Positions 1 through 8,934 of a stretch of 64,000 bases of DNA are shown here, piece after piece (position 1 is the stretch's first letter; each line of letters begins with the position of its first letter). This DNA comes from Psychrobacillus sp042945595 (GTDB taxonomy: Bacteria; Bacillota; Bacilli; Bacillales_A; Planococcaceae), in the NCBI RefSeq assembly GCF_042945595.1, contig NZ_CP168493.1:1550001-1614000 (forward strand). Reading direction: 5' to 3'. The position numbers and the translations under genes are program-made. The notes under the pieces are model-generated. The model saw nothing but the letters and a program-made list of their open reading frames with translations. It was not told the origin of the DNA and ran no database searches.

Positions 1-1
1 T

Positions 2-355
2 TACACACTGGAAGAATTAATTCAATCGATTCAACTAATCGAAAGTAAACCAATCGAACGATTTTTAGAATATTACGCTTATCATGAGTATGTGTATATT
101 ATGAATGAAGCATTATTACTAGCAGCATTAAAAAAAGAGTTAGTTGCCTTCGAAAAAAACGAAAAAACATTTTATATAAGTAAATCTAAAATATTTCAAT
201 TGAATATGGACGCACTTCGCCTTGAAATTGAAAAAATCGAACTTACACTAGTGCAAGTCGTTCGTTCGTCAGATTTATTAAATGAATCCTTGAAAGATGC
301 GATTTTAGAGCGAGTGAGCAACCATTCACTGGAAAAGCAATTGAGAGAAGGGTAA
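2..355 (+). CDS. hepS: Heptaprenyl diphosphate synthase component I, C-terminal part (partial)
   Basis: The frame is open from base 2 with no stop and ends at 355, so this is the 3' end of a gene that begins outside the window. About 117 residues remain; they are helical and charged, and carry no catalytic motif I recognise. The identification rests on position: in Bacillales the small regulatory subunit of heptaprenyl diphosphate synthase (hepS/gerCA) lies directly before menG and hepT, as here, with 2 bases to the next start. With HepT the subunit makes the C35 side chain of menaquinone-7. The GTG at 92 is an internal codon, not a likely start, because the frame continues upstream. Confidence 0.72.
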   Translation, partial: YTLEELIQSIQLIESKPIERFLEYYAYHEYVYIMNEALLLAALKKELVAFEKNEKTFYISKSKIFQLNMDALRLEIEKIELTLVQVVRSSDLLNESLKDAILERVSNHSLEKQLREG

Positions 356-357
356 AC

Positions 358-1062
358 GTGGGGAAATCAAAAGAACAATATGTACACGAGGTTTTCGAAA
401 GTATTTCAGATAACTATGATTCGATGAATTCGGTCATTAGTTTTCAGCAACATATAAAATGGCGTACCGACACGATGAAAGCAATGCAGGTGAAAAATGG
501 AAGTAAAGCACTTGACGTTTGCTGTGGTACGGCTGATTGGACAATTGCTTTAGCTGGAGCGACCGGACCAACCGGAAAAGTTATTGGATTAGATTTTAGT
601 CAAAATATGTTGAATGTAGGAAAAGATAAAGTAAAAAATATTACTCAAATTGAACTGATTCAAGGGAATGCAATGGAGCTACCTTTTGAAGATAATTCAT
701 TTGATTATGTAACTATTGGCTTTGGGCTACGAAATGTTCCAGATTATAAACAAGTGCTGGAAGAGATGAAACGAGTTGCAAAACCGGGTGGTATGGTCGT
801 TTGTTTAGAAACTTCGCAACCAGATTCTAAATTATTTAATGTTGGCTTCCGCTTTTATTTCCGTTATGTGATGCCTTTGTTCGGAAAACTATTTGCGAAA
901 AGCTACAAAGAATATTCGTGGCTTCAAGAATCAGCAAAGGACTTTCCAAATAGAGAAACTTTGTCCCAGTTATTCGAAGAAGTTGGTTTGAAAAAAGTAT
1001 CAAATAAGCCTTATAGTGGTGGAGCAGCAGCGAGGCATATTGGTTTTAAGAAAGATATTTGA
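358..1062 (+). CDS. menG: Demethylmenaquinone methyltransferase MenG/UbiE
   Basis: 234 residues, the usual family length. It methylates demethylmenaquinone with S-adenosylmethionine, the last step of menaquinone synthesis, at the membrane surface. The SAM-binding motif I reads LDVCCGTADW (about residue 52), followed by an acidic loop GLDFSQNML. Further on come the family hallmarks GNAMELPF and GFGLRNVPD. It begins with GTG two bases after the hepS stop and its 3' end is followed at once by hepT, so the three form one operon. The product feeds the menaquinol pool used by the QcrABC complex encoded at 13973-16001. Confidence 0.95.
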   Translation: MGKSKEQYVHEVFESISDNYDSMNSVISFQQHIKWRTDTMKAMQVKNGSKALDVCCGTADWTIALAGATGPTGKVIGLDFSQNMLNVGKDKVKNITQIELIQGNAMELPFEDNSFDYVTIGFGLRNVPDYKQVLEEMKRVAKPGGMVVCLETSQPDSKLFNVGFRFYFRYVMPLFGKLFAKSYKEYSWLQESAKDFPNRETLSQLFEEVGLKKVSNKPYSGGAAARHIGFKKDI

Positions 1063-1081
1063 GTGGGAGAAGGTATTATCT

Positions 1082-2056
1082 GTGGATAAGATGAAGTTGA
1101 AATTACTTTATTCCGATTTAAAATCGGATTTAGATGTCATCGAAAAAGAACTAGCAACTGCAGTGAATTCTTCTTCTCACTTATTAAATGAGGCTTCTCT
1201 TCATTTACTTCTTGCTGGAGGAAAGAGAATTCGTCCTGTTTTTGTCTTACTTTCAGCAAAGTTTGGCGATTATTCAATTGACTCCATAAAAAATGTTGCT
1301 GTGCCTGTTGAACTTATTCATATGGCCTCACTTGTACATGATGATGTAATAGACGACGCGGAAACAAGAAGAGGAAGAGAAACAGTAAAAACTCAGTGGA
1401 ATAATAGAGTAGCGATGTATACTGGAGATTTTCTCTTTGCTAGAGCGATTGAATACATAACAGTGTTACAAAATACATATGCACATGAAGTGTTATCTCA
1501 TACGATGGTAGAACTTTGTATTGGTGAAATATTACAAATTGAAGATAAGCATTTAATAGACCAAACTGTTCGAGATTACTTAAGACGGATAAAGCGGAAA
1601 ACGGCCATTCTAATTTCAGCAAGTTGTGCTTTAGGTGCAATTGCCTCTGGGGCAGATGAAAAAACGATTAGACACTTAAAGCGATTTGGTTATTATGTAG
1701 GTATGTCTTTTCAAATCATTGATGATATATTAGATATTACTTCGACAGATGAACAGCTTGGTAAACCAGCTGGAAGTGATTTATTGCAAGGTAATATAAC
1801 TTTACCCGTTCTTTATGTCAAAAATGAACCAGCTATCGCTCCTTTATTAAAGGAAATGCTAGATGGAAGTATTTCAGAAGACAACAAGCAACAGCTATTA
1901 ACGGAAATCCGTAATTCCGACGCGATTAACCATGCCAAACAAGTAAGTAATATGTATTTGCAAAAGGCATTAAATGAAGTGAAGCAATTGCCAACTAACT
2001 CTGCGAAAAAGTCGTTACAGAATATTGCTTTATTTATGAGCAAACGTAAGTTTTGA
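1082..2056 (+). CDS. hepT: Heptaprenyl diphosphate synthase component II
   Basis: Trans-prenyl diphosphate synthase that extends farnesyl diphosphate with isopentenyl diphosphate to C35 for menaquinone-7, working with HepS. Visible motifs: GGKRIRP (residues 46-52, IPP binding), first aspartate-rich motif DDVID (87-91) with the following basic AETRR, and second aspartate-rich motif in QIIDDILD (about 214-218). The frame is open back to 1016 inside menG. I place the start at GTG 1082 because a strong ribosome site (gggagaagg, 1065-1073) lies 8 bases before it. This gives 324 residues, close to family length; ATG 1091 is the alternative. Confidence 0.95.
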   Translation: MDKMKLKLLYSDLKSDLDVIEKELATAVNSSSHLLNEASLHLLLAGGKRIRPVFVLLSAKFGDYSIDSIKNVAVPVELIHMASLVHDDVIDDAETRRGRETVKTQWNNRVAMYTGDFLFARAIEYITVLQNTYAHEVLSHTMVELCIGEILQIEDKHLIDQTVRDYLRRIKRKTAILISASCALGAIASGADEKTIRHLKRFGYYVGMSFQIIDDILDITSTDEQLGKPAGSDLLQGNITLPVLYVKNEPAIAPLLKEMLDGSISEDNKQQLLTEIRNSDAINHAKQVSNMYLQKALNEVKQLPTNSAKKSLQNIALFMSKRKF

Positions 2057-2130
2057 CTTTATGAAATTTGAATCTTATTGCAGAGATGCGATAGAGTAGA
2101 TGAATGAGTGTAACTTAGATAGAATTTAAT

Positions 2131-2159
2131 TTGAAAATAGTGCATGATAGTGATATTAT
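2131..2159 (+). promoter_or_regulatory. Candidate sigma-A promoter for ndk
   Basis: TTGAAA at 2131-2136 and TATTAT at 2154-2159 are separated by exactly 17 bases, matching the SigA consensus at five of six (-35) and five of six (-10) positions. It lies in the gap after hepT and about 58 bases before the ndk start. Predicted from sequence only. Confidence 0.5.
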
Positions 2160-2216
2160 TTGTAACGGTGGAGAAATTAGAAATTATCCCCTTATATAGT
2201 TGAAGGAGTGTTATTC

Positions 2217-2663
2217 ATGGAAAAAACATTTTTAATGGTAAAACCTGATGGCGTACAACGTAACCTAATCGGTGAAATCGTAAACCGTTTTGAGAAAAAA
2301 GGATATCAATTAGTTGGAGCAAAATTAATGCAAATTCCAACTGAATTAGCAGAAGAACATTACGGCGAACATAAAGAACGCCCATTCTTCGGTGAATTAG
2401 TAGAATTCATCACTTCTGGACCAGTTTTTGCAATGGTTTGGGAAGGTGAAAACGTTATTTCAACTGCTCGTCTTATGATGGGTGCTACAAATCCAAAAGA
2501 ATCAGCTCCAGGAACAATCCGCGGAGACTTCGCAGTAACTGTTGGGAAAAACATTATCCATGGTTCTGACTCACTTGAAAGCGCTGAACGTGAAATCGGC
2601 TTATTCTTCAAACAAGAAGAATTAGTAGCTTACGCAAAAGACGCTAACAACTGGATTAACTAA
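2217..2663 (+). CDS. ndk: Nucleoside diphosphate kinase
   Basis: 148 residues, the standard size. It transfers the gamma phosphate from ATP to nucleoside diphosphates through a phosphohistidine. The start MEKTFLMVKPDGVQRN is the typical N terminus, and the active-site histidine lies in IIHGSDS (H115). The reading frame opens at 2208, but ATG 2217 is correct: the ribosome site gaaggag (2202-2208) is 8 bases before it and the family starts there. In B. subtilis ndk is followed by cheR; here about 1.6 kb of repeats separates them. Confidence 0.97.
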   Translation: MEKTFLMVKPDGVQRNLIGEIVNRFEKKGYQLVGAKLMQIPTELAEEHYGEHKERPFFGELVEFITSGPVFAMVWEGENVISTARLMMGATNPKESAPGTIRGDFAVTVGKNIIHGSDSLESAEREIGLFFKQEELVAYAKDANNWIN

Positions 2664-2710
2664 TCGAAAAACAGGCACTGTTGCCATTAGTTAATTGATA
2701 TATCTCTAGA

Positions 2711-2749
2711 ATGACAGTCAAATTATTCAAATTTGACTGTCATTTTTTT
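2711..2749 (+). terminator. Intrinsic terminator after ndk
   Basis: A 14-base inverted repeat (atgacagtcaaatt / aatttgactgtcat) with a short loop is followed by seven T residues. It lies about 50 bases after the ndk stop and ends transcription before the repeat block. Confidence 0.85.
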
Positions 2750-2862
2750 GTCGAAAAAAGGCTACAACTAGTAAAAATTGAACTTTTGTGTTGCGTCCGG
2801 ATAGAAAAATTTCTGGCCGGATACATATTTTTCTTTCCATAACTCTAACGGTGATAGTTGAG

Positions 2863-2936
2863 GTAATGTTTCGTCCAAAGCACACTAGAAATAGAGTAAA
2901 CCAAATGCACTTAAAGGGCTCTCGCTTTTCTTAAAA
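2863..2936 (+). repeat. Right-end fragment of family B palindromic repeat
   Basis: This matches the right end of the long family B repeats: 'atgtttcgtccaaagcac', then a degenerate 'tagaaatagag', then 'gcacttaaaggg' and 'cttttctta'. No left part is present. It is directly followed by the type A repeat at 2937. The preceding 2750-2862 carries no gene I can recognise. Confidence 0.7.
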
Positions 2937-3218
2937 GATAAGAAAGTATATGGATTATCAACCTGCGAAACCAGTGTTCATAGTACTTTAAAGAATTAAA
3001 GAATCCCGCGGATTTCCGTTTCAGGTGGACGCGTTCCGCGGGGTGAGCGATGAGCCATCACCGCCGCATTCGCGTCGTTTGCGATGGCACACCTGTCTCC
3101 GAGGAACGAAGGCTAAGAGCGCCACATCGTGTGGCAACGCCTTCGTGACCAACATCCTGTAGGCCTCCGTCTGGAGTCGCCACCTTTCACTACAATCCAT
3201 TAAGTGAGTAGTTCCTAA
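2937..3218 (+). repeat. Type A repeat, copy 1 (GC-rich core 3004-3203)
   Basis: A GC-rich core beginning 'gatttccgtttcaggtgg' and ending 'ggagtcgccacctttcac' stands out from the A+T-rich surroundings. Near-identical copies occur at 26959-27228 and, with the middle deleted, at 34849-35060. Similar 'ggtggacgc...cgcgggg...ggagtcgcc' elements are widespread in intergenic DNA of Bacillales. The first 65 bases resemble the left end of family B, so A appears inserted into a B copy. It has no convincing coding potential. Confidence 0.8.
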
Positions 3219-3691
3219 TAAGAAAGTATATGAAATTTATATTCTAGAAATCCAGTATTCACAAAGACTTGAAGTGATTTTAATGGTGTCTTCCTTAAAC
3301 AGGATTTCCTATATGTTTTTACTTTTATCGTACACAGTATACATGAATCAGCGGGTAGATGATTAGAATTGGTGGGCCTGAAAAAATAGGTAGTATTCAT
3401 TGATAAAGAAGCGCTGAGCGGACGAAATTGCATCTTCGTCCGCTTTTAAAAGAATAGGAAAGTATCTAATCTCTCATTAACCAAACCTTACGCACCTTGT
3501 CTCTACAAATTTCAAGAAGGCGACGGACAAACATCCGCCACAAGATTATCGGAAAAAAGTGGATGGAGAAGTGACGAAGTCACTTCTCCATCCACAAAAA
3601 TTCCTGCGGTAATAGTGTAGCAAATGTTTCGTCCAAAGCACTCTAGAAATAGAGAAGGCAAGGTGCACTTAAAGGGCGCTTGCGTTTTCTT
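3219..3691 (+). repeat. Family B palindromic repeat, copy B1
   Basis: A 470-base repeat starting 'agaaagtatatgaaat' and ending 'gcgcttgcgttttctta'. It has two perfect hairpins. The first, at 3417-3444, has a 10-bp stem agcggacgaa/ttcgtccgct around loop attgcatc and is followed by tttt. The second, at 3559-3595, has a 17-bp stem with loop gaa. The second sits at the tip of a longer imperfect palindrome whose arms are 'ggacaaacatccgcc' and 'aaatgtttcgtcc'. The same sequence recurs at 27229 and 35061. Minus-strand ORF 3215-3433 lies inside it and is treated as chance. Confidence 0.9.
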
Positions 3692-4157
3692 AAGAGAAAG
3701 TATATGAATCTTGGATGCTAGGAATCCAGTAAAGGTAAGGCTTCATAGTATCCTTTAAAGGGCTTAATCTAGATTATTTTTCCTTTTCCGTACACAGTAT
3801 ACATGAATCAGTGGGTATATGATTAGAGTAGGTGGTACTAGAGAAAAATAGATAGTATCCATTGATAAAGAAGCGCTGAGCGGACGAAATTGCATCTTCG
3901 TCCGCTTTTAAAAGAATAGGAAAGGGCTTATTCTCTCATTAACCAAACCTAATGCACCATATCTCTACCTATTTCAAGAGGGCGACGGACAAACATCCGC
4001 CACAAGATTACCGAAAAAAGAGTATCTGGAAGTGACGCAGTCACTTCCAGATACTCCATAAAATGCTTCGTTAATAGTGTAGCCGATGTTTCGTCCAAAG
4101 CACTCTAGAAATAGAGAAGACCAGATGCACTTAAATGGCGCTAGCGTTTTCCTTATG
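3692..4157 (+). repeat. Family B palindromic repeat, copy B2
   Basis: This copy is in tandem with B1 and the same orientation. The first hairpin (3879-3906) is identical to that of B1. The second hairpin (4020-4056, loop gca) has the same inner stem aagtgac/gtcactt but different outer arms, gagtatctgg/ccagatactc, that remain fully paired. The left third differs from B1 ('tggatgctaggaatccag') and matches the copy at 26548. It ends about 70 bases before the cheR upstream region. Confidence 0.9.
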
Positions 4158-4301
4158 GAAATAGAACAATCGAAGCCCAAACGCGAGAGAAAAAATCTGC
4201 ATCATGGGATGTTCGAGTAAAATCAAGTGTATTTCTTATGTCCTAAATGTTCAGAATACGATATACTTTATTATAGGTATTTTGAAAGGAACGATGTTAT
4301 T

Positions 4302-5072
4302 GTGCCAGACTACATAAAATTTGTGGAATCTATCAAACATAAAACAGGTATTGATCTTGCTGCGTATAAAGAAGCTCAGATGAAACGCCGACTTACTTCG
4401 CTATATGAAAAAAAGGGATATAAAAATTTTGTCGAGTTTTATAATGCGCTAGACCAGGATAGAGACTTATTGAACGAGTTTTTAGATCGAATGACGATTA
4501 ATGTATCCGAATTTTACCGGAATGGAAAGCGTTGGGAAATTTTGCAACATAAAATTTTTCCTAAACTATTAGCTGAAAATAAACGATTGAAAATCTGGAG
4601 TGCGGCTTGTTCTACAGGTGAAGAACCATATACAACAGCTATGGTATTGTCGAATTATCTTCCACTTTCCCAAATTTCTGTCCATGCAACAGATTTAGAT
4701 GAAAATGCGATTCAACGTGCAAAAGTTGGTATTTATCCAGAACGTTCACTTGCAGAAGTTCCTAATGAGATGAAGACTAAGTATTTTGAGAAACAAGGCC
4801 AGTTTTATAAGATGGAAGATGTGATTAAAAATACGGCTAATTTTAAAAAGCATAATTTATTGAAAGATACATATGATAAAAATTACGATCTTATTATCTG
4901 TCGTAATGTAATGATTTATTTTACAGAAGAAGCAAAAGATCAAATTTATCAAAACTTTAGTAATTCCCTGCGTTCAGGTGGAATTCTCTTTGTCGGTAGT
5001 ACGGAACAAATCTTTAATCCTGGAAAATTTGGATTTGAAATAGAAGACACATTTTTTTACCGCAAAAAATAA
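4302..5072 (+). CDS. cheR: Chemotaxis protein methyltransferase CheR
   Basis: It methylates glutamates on chemoreceptors with S-adenosylmethionine, the adaptation step of chemotaxis. The N-terminal helical domain contains YKEAQMKRRLTSLYEKKGY and MTINVSEFYRN, both strongly conserved in CheR. The C-terminal domain has the SAM site IWSAACSTGEEPY, then ATDLDENAI, and CRNVMIYF. The frame is open back to 4227, but GTG 4302, preceded by gaaagga (4284-4290), gives 256 residues, the family length. It follows the ndk side of the map as in B. subtilis, but repeats intervene. A CheX-like gene at 58728 is the other chemotaxis gene in the window. Confidence 0.95.
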   Translation: MPDYIKFVESIKHKTGIDLAAYKEAQMKRRLTSLYEKKGYKNFVEFYNALDQDRDLLNEFLDRMTINVSEFYRNGKRWEILQHKIFPKLLAENKRLKIWSAACSTGEEPYTTAMVLSNYLPLSQISVHATDLDENAIQRAKVGIYPERSLAEVPNEMKTKYFEKQGQFYKMEDVIKNTANFKKHNLLKDTYDKNYDLIICRNVMIYFTEEAKDQIYQNFSNSLRSGGILFVGSTEQIFNPGKFGFEIEDTFFYRKK

Positions 5073-5105
5073 AACTGCCCAATGTAAAATTTGGGCAGTT
5101 TTCTT
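5071..5105 (+). terminator. Intrinsic terminator after cheR
   Basis: The inverted repeat aactgcccaa / ttgggcagtt with an 8-base loop is followed by ttttctt. It overlaps the cheR stop codon and separates cheR from the aromatic operon. Confidence 0.85.
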
Positions 5106-5176
5106 CTATACTTTAAAACTGATTTTATGATATAGTTGAAAACAAATACTTTAGCGAGTTGAAGGGGGAAAGTGTA

Positions 5177-6358
5177 GTGCGTTATTTAACAGCAGGTGAG
5201 TCACATGGACCACAACTAACAGCAATTATTGAAGGGTTACCCGCACAATTAGAAATCACAAGTGAACAGATTAATAAAGAGCTTAAGCGTAGACAAGGCG
5301 GTCACGGTCGAGGAAGAAGAATGCAGATTGAAAAAGACACGGTAGCTATCACATCGGGTGTTCGTCATGGTAAATCATTAGGATCTCCCGTTTGTCTTGT
5401 TGTGAACAATGATGATTGGAAGCATTGGACGAATATTATGGGGATTGAACCACTTGGAGAAGAAATTGATCCAGAAGACATTAAGAGACAAATTGCAAGA
5501 CCAAGACCAGGTCATGCCGATTTAGTTGGCGGCATGAAATACGGGCACCGTGATTTACGGAATGTATTAGAACGTTCTTCTGCTCGTGAAACTACTGTCC
5601 GTGTAGCGGTTGGAGCAGTCGCTAAGCAGTTGCTAAATCAATTAGGTATTTCCATAGTAGCTCATGTAACCAAAATCGGGGGCATTGAAGCTGACTTAAA
5701 TTTAGCAAGTGGAAAGTCCATGGAAGAAATTCGTGAGATTATAGAATCAGATCCAGTATATTGTTTAGATCCGATAGCTTCTGCAAAAATGGTCGAGGCA
5801 ATTGATCATGCAAAAAAAGCTGGCGATACAATTGGCGGAGTAGTAGAAGTAATAGTTACAGGAATGCCTGTTGGCGTTGGAAGCTATGTCCACTATGATC
5901 GAAAGTTAGATGGAAAACTAGCAATGGCAATGATGAGTATTAATGCGTTTAAAGGGGTAGAGGTTGGATTAGGCTTTGAAATGGCGAATTTGTTTGGAAG
6001 CCAAGTGCATGATCAAATCTCCTGGAATACAGAAGATGGTTATACACGCGATACAAATCGTCTAGGCGGTTTAGAAGGTGGAATGTCGACTGGAATGCCA
6101 ATTGTTGTTAGAGGGGTAATGAAACCAATTCCAACTCTTTATAAACCGTTACAAAGCGTAGATATTGAAACGAAAGAACCATTTAAAGCAAGTATTGAAC
6201 GTTCGGATAGCTGTGCAGTACCAGCGGCATCAGTTGTTGCAGAAGCAGTCATTGCATGGGAAATAGCAGCAGCTGTCTTAGATACATTTAATGGTGATCA
6301 ATTAGATACATTAAAAGCAGATATTGAAAGACACAGAGCTTACACAAAGGGGTTTTAA
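5177..6358 (+). CDS. aroC: Chorismate synthase
   Basis: 393 residues. It converts 5-enolpyruvylshikimate-3-phosphate to chorismate using reduced flavin; it is called AroF in B. subtilis. The start RYLTAGESHGPQLTAIIEG is the family signature, followed by RRQGGHGRGRRM. Later come RPRPGHADLVG and the conserved RDLRNVLERSSARETT. I chose GTG 5177 because gaaggggg (5161-5168) lies 8 bases before it and the product then starts at the usual residue. It is the first gene of aroC-aroB-aroH-hisC-tyrA-aroA. Confidence 0.97.
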   Translation: MRYLTAGESHGPQLTAIIEGLPAQLEITSEQINKELKRRQGGHGRGRRMQIEKDTVAITSGVRHGKSLGSPVCLVVNNDDWKHWTNIMGIEPLGEEIDPEDIKRQIARPRPGHADLVGGMKYGHRDLRNVLERSSARETTVRVAVGAVAKQLLNQLGISIVAHVTKIGGIEADLNLASGKSMEEIREIIESDPVYCLDPIASAKMVEAIDHAKKAGDTIGGVVEVIVTGMPVGVGSYVHYDRKLDGKLAMAMMSINAFKGVEVGLGFEMANLFGSQVHDQISWNTEDGYTRDTNRLGGLEGGMSTGMPIVVRGVMKPIPTLYKPLQSVDIETKEPFKASIERSDSCAVPAASVVAEAVIAWEIAAAVLDTFNGDQLDTLKADIERHRAYTKGF

Positions 6359-6361
6359 TCG

Positions 6362-7450
6362 ATGATTATCCCAGTAAAAACAATAGACTCCTGCTATGAG
6401 GTTCATTTGGGAGAAAATATTCTACATGGATTTTGCGAAAGAAATATAGGTCCCTTTCAAAAAGTAGATCAAATAGTCGTTATTTCGGACGAAAAAGTTT
6501 GGAATTTGCATAAAGATTATTTTAACCAAAATTTTACGTTTCCTTATAAAATTCATCTTGTGCCTAATGGAGAGGCATGTAAAACCTTTGAATCATATTT
6601 CGATGTTCAAACTTTTCTACTGCAAGAAAATTGTTCAAGAAGTAGTATTTTATTTGCTCTAGGTGGAGGCGCTGTTGGAGATTTAACGGGTTTTGTAGCA
6701 GCTACTTTTATGAGAGGTATACCATTTTATCAAATTCCAACGACTATTTTAGCGCATGATAGTGCTGTAGGTGGAAAAACAGCGATTAATCATCCAAATG
6801 GTAAGAATATGATTGGTGCTTTTTATCAACCGAAGGAAGTTGTATATGATTTTCATTTTCTGCAAACATTGCCTGAAGCAGAAGTTCGTTCCGGACTAGC
6901 TGAAGTTATAAAACATGCGCTTATTAGCGATGAGAATTGGGTAGATGAATTCTTTCACTTGGCAAATATCACTGCTATAAAAAGAGAAGAACTTCTTGTA
7001 TGGCTTGAAAAAGGAATTCGAGTTAAAGCTCATATAGTAGAGTTAGATGAAAAAGAACAATCGTATCGAAAATTTTTAAATTTTGGGCATACATATGGAC
7101 ATGCAATAGAAGCTTCTGTTGGTTATGGGAAAATCACGCATGGAGAAGCTGTCATGATTGGGATAATTCCTGCATTAATGTTAAGCGAAATACATGGAAA
7201 AGTGGAAGTTGGCTATGCGCGAAAAGTATTTGGGCTGGCGCAAAAACTTGGATATCAATTTCAACATGTATTAAACTGCTCCTTTGAACAATTAGCAACA
7301 TTTATATTGAAAGATAAAAAAACCACAAATGGAGAACTTCATTTTGCGTTGTTACAAAAAATAGGAGAACCTTTTGTACAAGATGTAACTATGGAAGAAG
7401 TTAAAAAATGTGATGAACAATTAAGAGGATGGATTGAGGAGGGGAAATAA
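6362..7450 (+). CDS. aroB: 3-dehydroquinate synthase
   Basis: 362 residues. It cyclises DAHP to 3-dehydroquinate, the second step of the shikimate pathway, using NAD and a divalent metal. The nucleotide-binding segment ALGGGAVGDLTGF is present, followed by IPTTILAHDSAVGGKTAIN. Metal ligands are expected in the stretches RSGLAEVIKHA, NFGHTYGHAIE and HGEAVMIG, all intact. The ATG lies 3 bases after the aroC stop, so translation is probably coupled. Confidence 0.96.
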   Translation: MIIPVKTIDSCYEVHLGENILHGFCERNIGPFQKVDQIVVISDEKVWNLHKDYFNQNFTFPYKIHLVPNGEACKTFESYFDVQTFLLQENCSRSSILFALGGGAVGDLTGFVAATFMRGIPFYQIPTTILAHDSAVGGKTAINHPNGKNMIGAFYQPKEVVYDFHFLQTLPEAEVRSGLAEVIKHALISDENWVDEFFHLANITAIKREELLVWLEKGIRVKAHIVELDEKEQSYRKFLNFGHTYGHAIEASVGYGKITHGEAVMIGIIPALMLSEIHGKVEVGYARKVFGLAQKLGYQFQHVLNCSFEQLATFILKDKKTTNGELHFALLQKIGEPFVQDVTMEEVKKCDEQLRGWIEEGK

Positions 7451-7813
7451 GTGATCAGAGGAGTTAGAGGAGCAGTAACAGTAACAGAAGACTCAAATGA
7501 AGAAGTACTTTTAGAAACAGCTAGACTTGTGAAAGAAATGGCTAGAGCAAATGATATAAATCCAGAAACAATTGCTTCCGTCATTATATCGACAACGACA
7601 GATATCTCCTCTGCTTTTCCAGCTAGAGCAGTACGTAACTTAGAAGGATGGACATTCGTACCAGTTATGTGTACGCATGAAATGAATGTCCCGGGTGCAT
7701 TAGAAAAATGCATTCGATTATTGATGCATGTAAATACAGAGAAACCCCAAAAAGATATTCAACATATTTATTTAAATAACGCTATCCAGTTAAGACCCGA
7801 TTTAGTTAAGTAA
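7451..7813 (+). CDS. aroH: Chorismate mutase, AroH type
   Basis: 120 residues. A small monofunctional chorismate mutase that makes prephenate for tyrosine and phenylalanine. The start IRGVRGAVTVTEDS is diagnostic of the AroH fold. Active-site residues in this family lie around the N-terminal arginine and STTTDISSAFPARA, both present. The GTG start abuts the aroB stop with no gap. In B. subtilis the trpEDCFBA genes follow aroH; here hisC comes only 23 bases later. Confidence 0.95.
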   Translation: MIRGVRGAVTVTEDSNEEVLLETARLVKEMARANDINPETIASVIISTTTDISSAFPARAVRNLEGWTFVPVMCTHEMNVPGALEKCIRLLMHVNTEKPQKDIQHIYLNNAIQLRPDLVK

Positions 7814-7836
7814 ATGAAGAATGGAGGAGCTTTAAG

Positions 7837-8934
7837 ATGAAATTTAAAAAACAAATTAAAGGATTGGAAGCTTACCAACCTGGGAAAACAATGGAAGAAG
7901 TAAAAAGTATATTTAACCTAGAAAAAGTGACTAAACTGGCATCTAATGAGAATCCATATGGAGCTTCTCCAAATGTAAAAGAATTTTTAGAAAATGCGAA
8001 AGTAAATTATGCCATTTATCCTGATGGCTATGCTTCAAAGTTACGAACTGCAGTAGCTAAACACTTAAATGTTTCAGAAAAACAATTATTATTCGGTAAT
8101 GGATCCGACGATAATATATTAATTGTCTCAAGAGCAATCCTTCAACCTGGATTAAACACAGTGATGGCCACTATCACTTTTGGACAATATAAGCATAATG
8201 CGATTGTAGAAGGCGCAGAGGTCAGAGAAGTACCGCTAACAAACGGAGAACATGATATAGATAAAATGTATGAAGCAATAGATGAAAATACAGCTATTGT
8301 TTGGATCTGTAACCCGAATAATCCAACTGGAACATTAACTCCTTCTGATAAGATAAAAGAGTTTCTTGAAAAAGTACCTAGCGATGTATTGGTAGTGCTT
8401 GATGAAGCTTATACCGAATATATTACAGACGATAAGTATGAAAGTTCCATTGGATTGTTGGAAAAACATCCAAATTTATTAATTATGCGTACTTTCTCAA
8501 AAGCTTACGGATTAGCAAGTTTCCGAATAGGTTATGCAATCGGTTCGGAAGAAGTGATCTGTCAGCTAGAACCTACACGTGAGCCGTTTAATAATACAGT
8601 ATTAAGCCAGGAAGTGGCGCTTATCGGCCTGGAGGATCAAAACTTTATTGAAGCATGTAGAGTGAAAAATAACGCCGGTAGAAAGCAATATGAAGTGTTC
8701 TGTACAGAACGTAATCTTCATTTTTATCCTTCGCACACTAATTTCATATTGATGGAAGTTAAAGCAGATAGTGATAAAGTTTTCCAAGGGTTAATGAAGC
8801 GGGGATTTATTGTACGTAGCGGGAATGCGCTAGGTGTCCCAGGATATCTTCGTATAACAATTGGTACTGAGGTAGAAAATACGGAGTTATTGCAAAAACT
8901 AGATGAAGTTTTACATGAGGAAGGCGTAATCTAA
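7837..8934 (+). CDS. hisC: Histidinol-phosphate / aromatic aminotransferase
   Basis: 365 residues, class II PLP-dependent aminotransferase. HisC acts in histidine synthesis, and in Bacillus the enzyme encoded in the aromatic cluster also transaminates aromatic keto acids, which fits its place before tyrA. Visible features: LASNENPYGASPNV near the N terminus, NPNNPTGT, the aspartate in VLDEAYTEY, and the PLP lysine in TFSKAYGLASFRIGY. A clear ribosome site (ggaggag) precedes the ATG. The stop overlaps the start of tyrA. Confidence 0.93.
   Translation: MKFKKQIKGLEAYQPGKTMEEVKSIFNLEKVTKLASNENPYGASPNVKEFLENAKVNYAIYPDGYASKLRTAVAKHLNVSEKQLLFGNGSDDNILIVSRAILQPGLNTVMATITFGQYKHNAIVEGAEVREVPLTNGEHDIDKMYEAIDENTAIVWICNPNNPTGTLTPSDKIKEFLEKVPSDVLVVLDEAYTEYITDDKYESSIGLLEKHPNLLIMRTFSKAYGLASFRIGYAIGSEEVICQLEPTREPFNNTVLSQEVALIGLEDQNFIEACRVKNNAGRKQYEVFCTERNLHFYPSHTNFILMEVKADSDKVFQGLMKRGFIVRSGNALGVPGYLRITIGTEVENTELLQKLDEVLHEEGVI

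Noticed and set aside
2937..3218. Type A repeats as a CRISPR or insertion-sequence remnant
   Set aside because: No regular spacer pattern, no terminal inverted repeats of an insertion sequence and no transposase fragment; the core matches a GC-rich intergenic repeat type common in Bacillales.
3215..3433. Minus-strand frame of 72 codons, also at 27227-27445 with nearly the same protein
   Set aside because: Both lie inside family B repeats and are similar only because the DNA is. The third copy (B6) has an extra A in the run near 35230 that breaks the frame, so the protein is not maintained.
4243..4265. Possible sigma-D promoter before cheR (ctaaa...cgatata)
   Set aside because: The spacing between the two halves is about 10-11 bases rather than the expected 14-16, so the match is probably chance.
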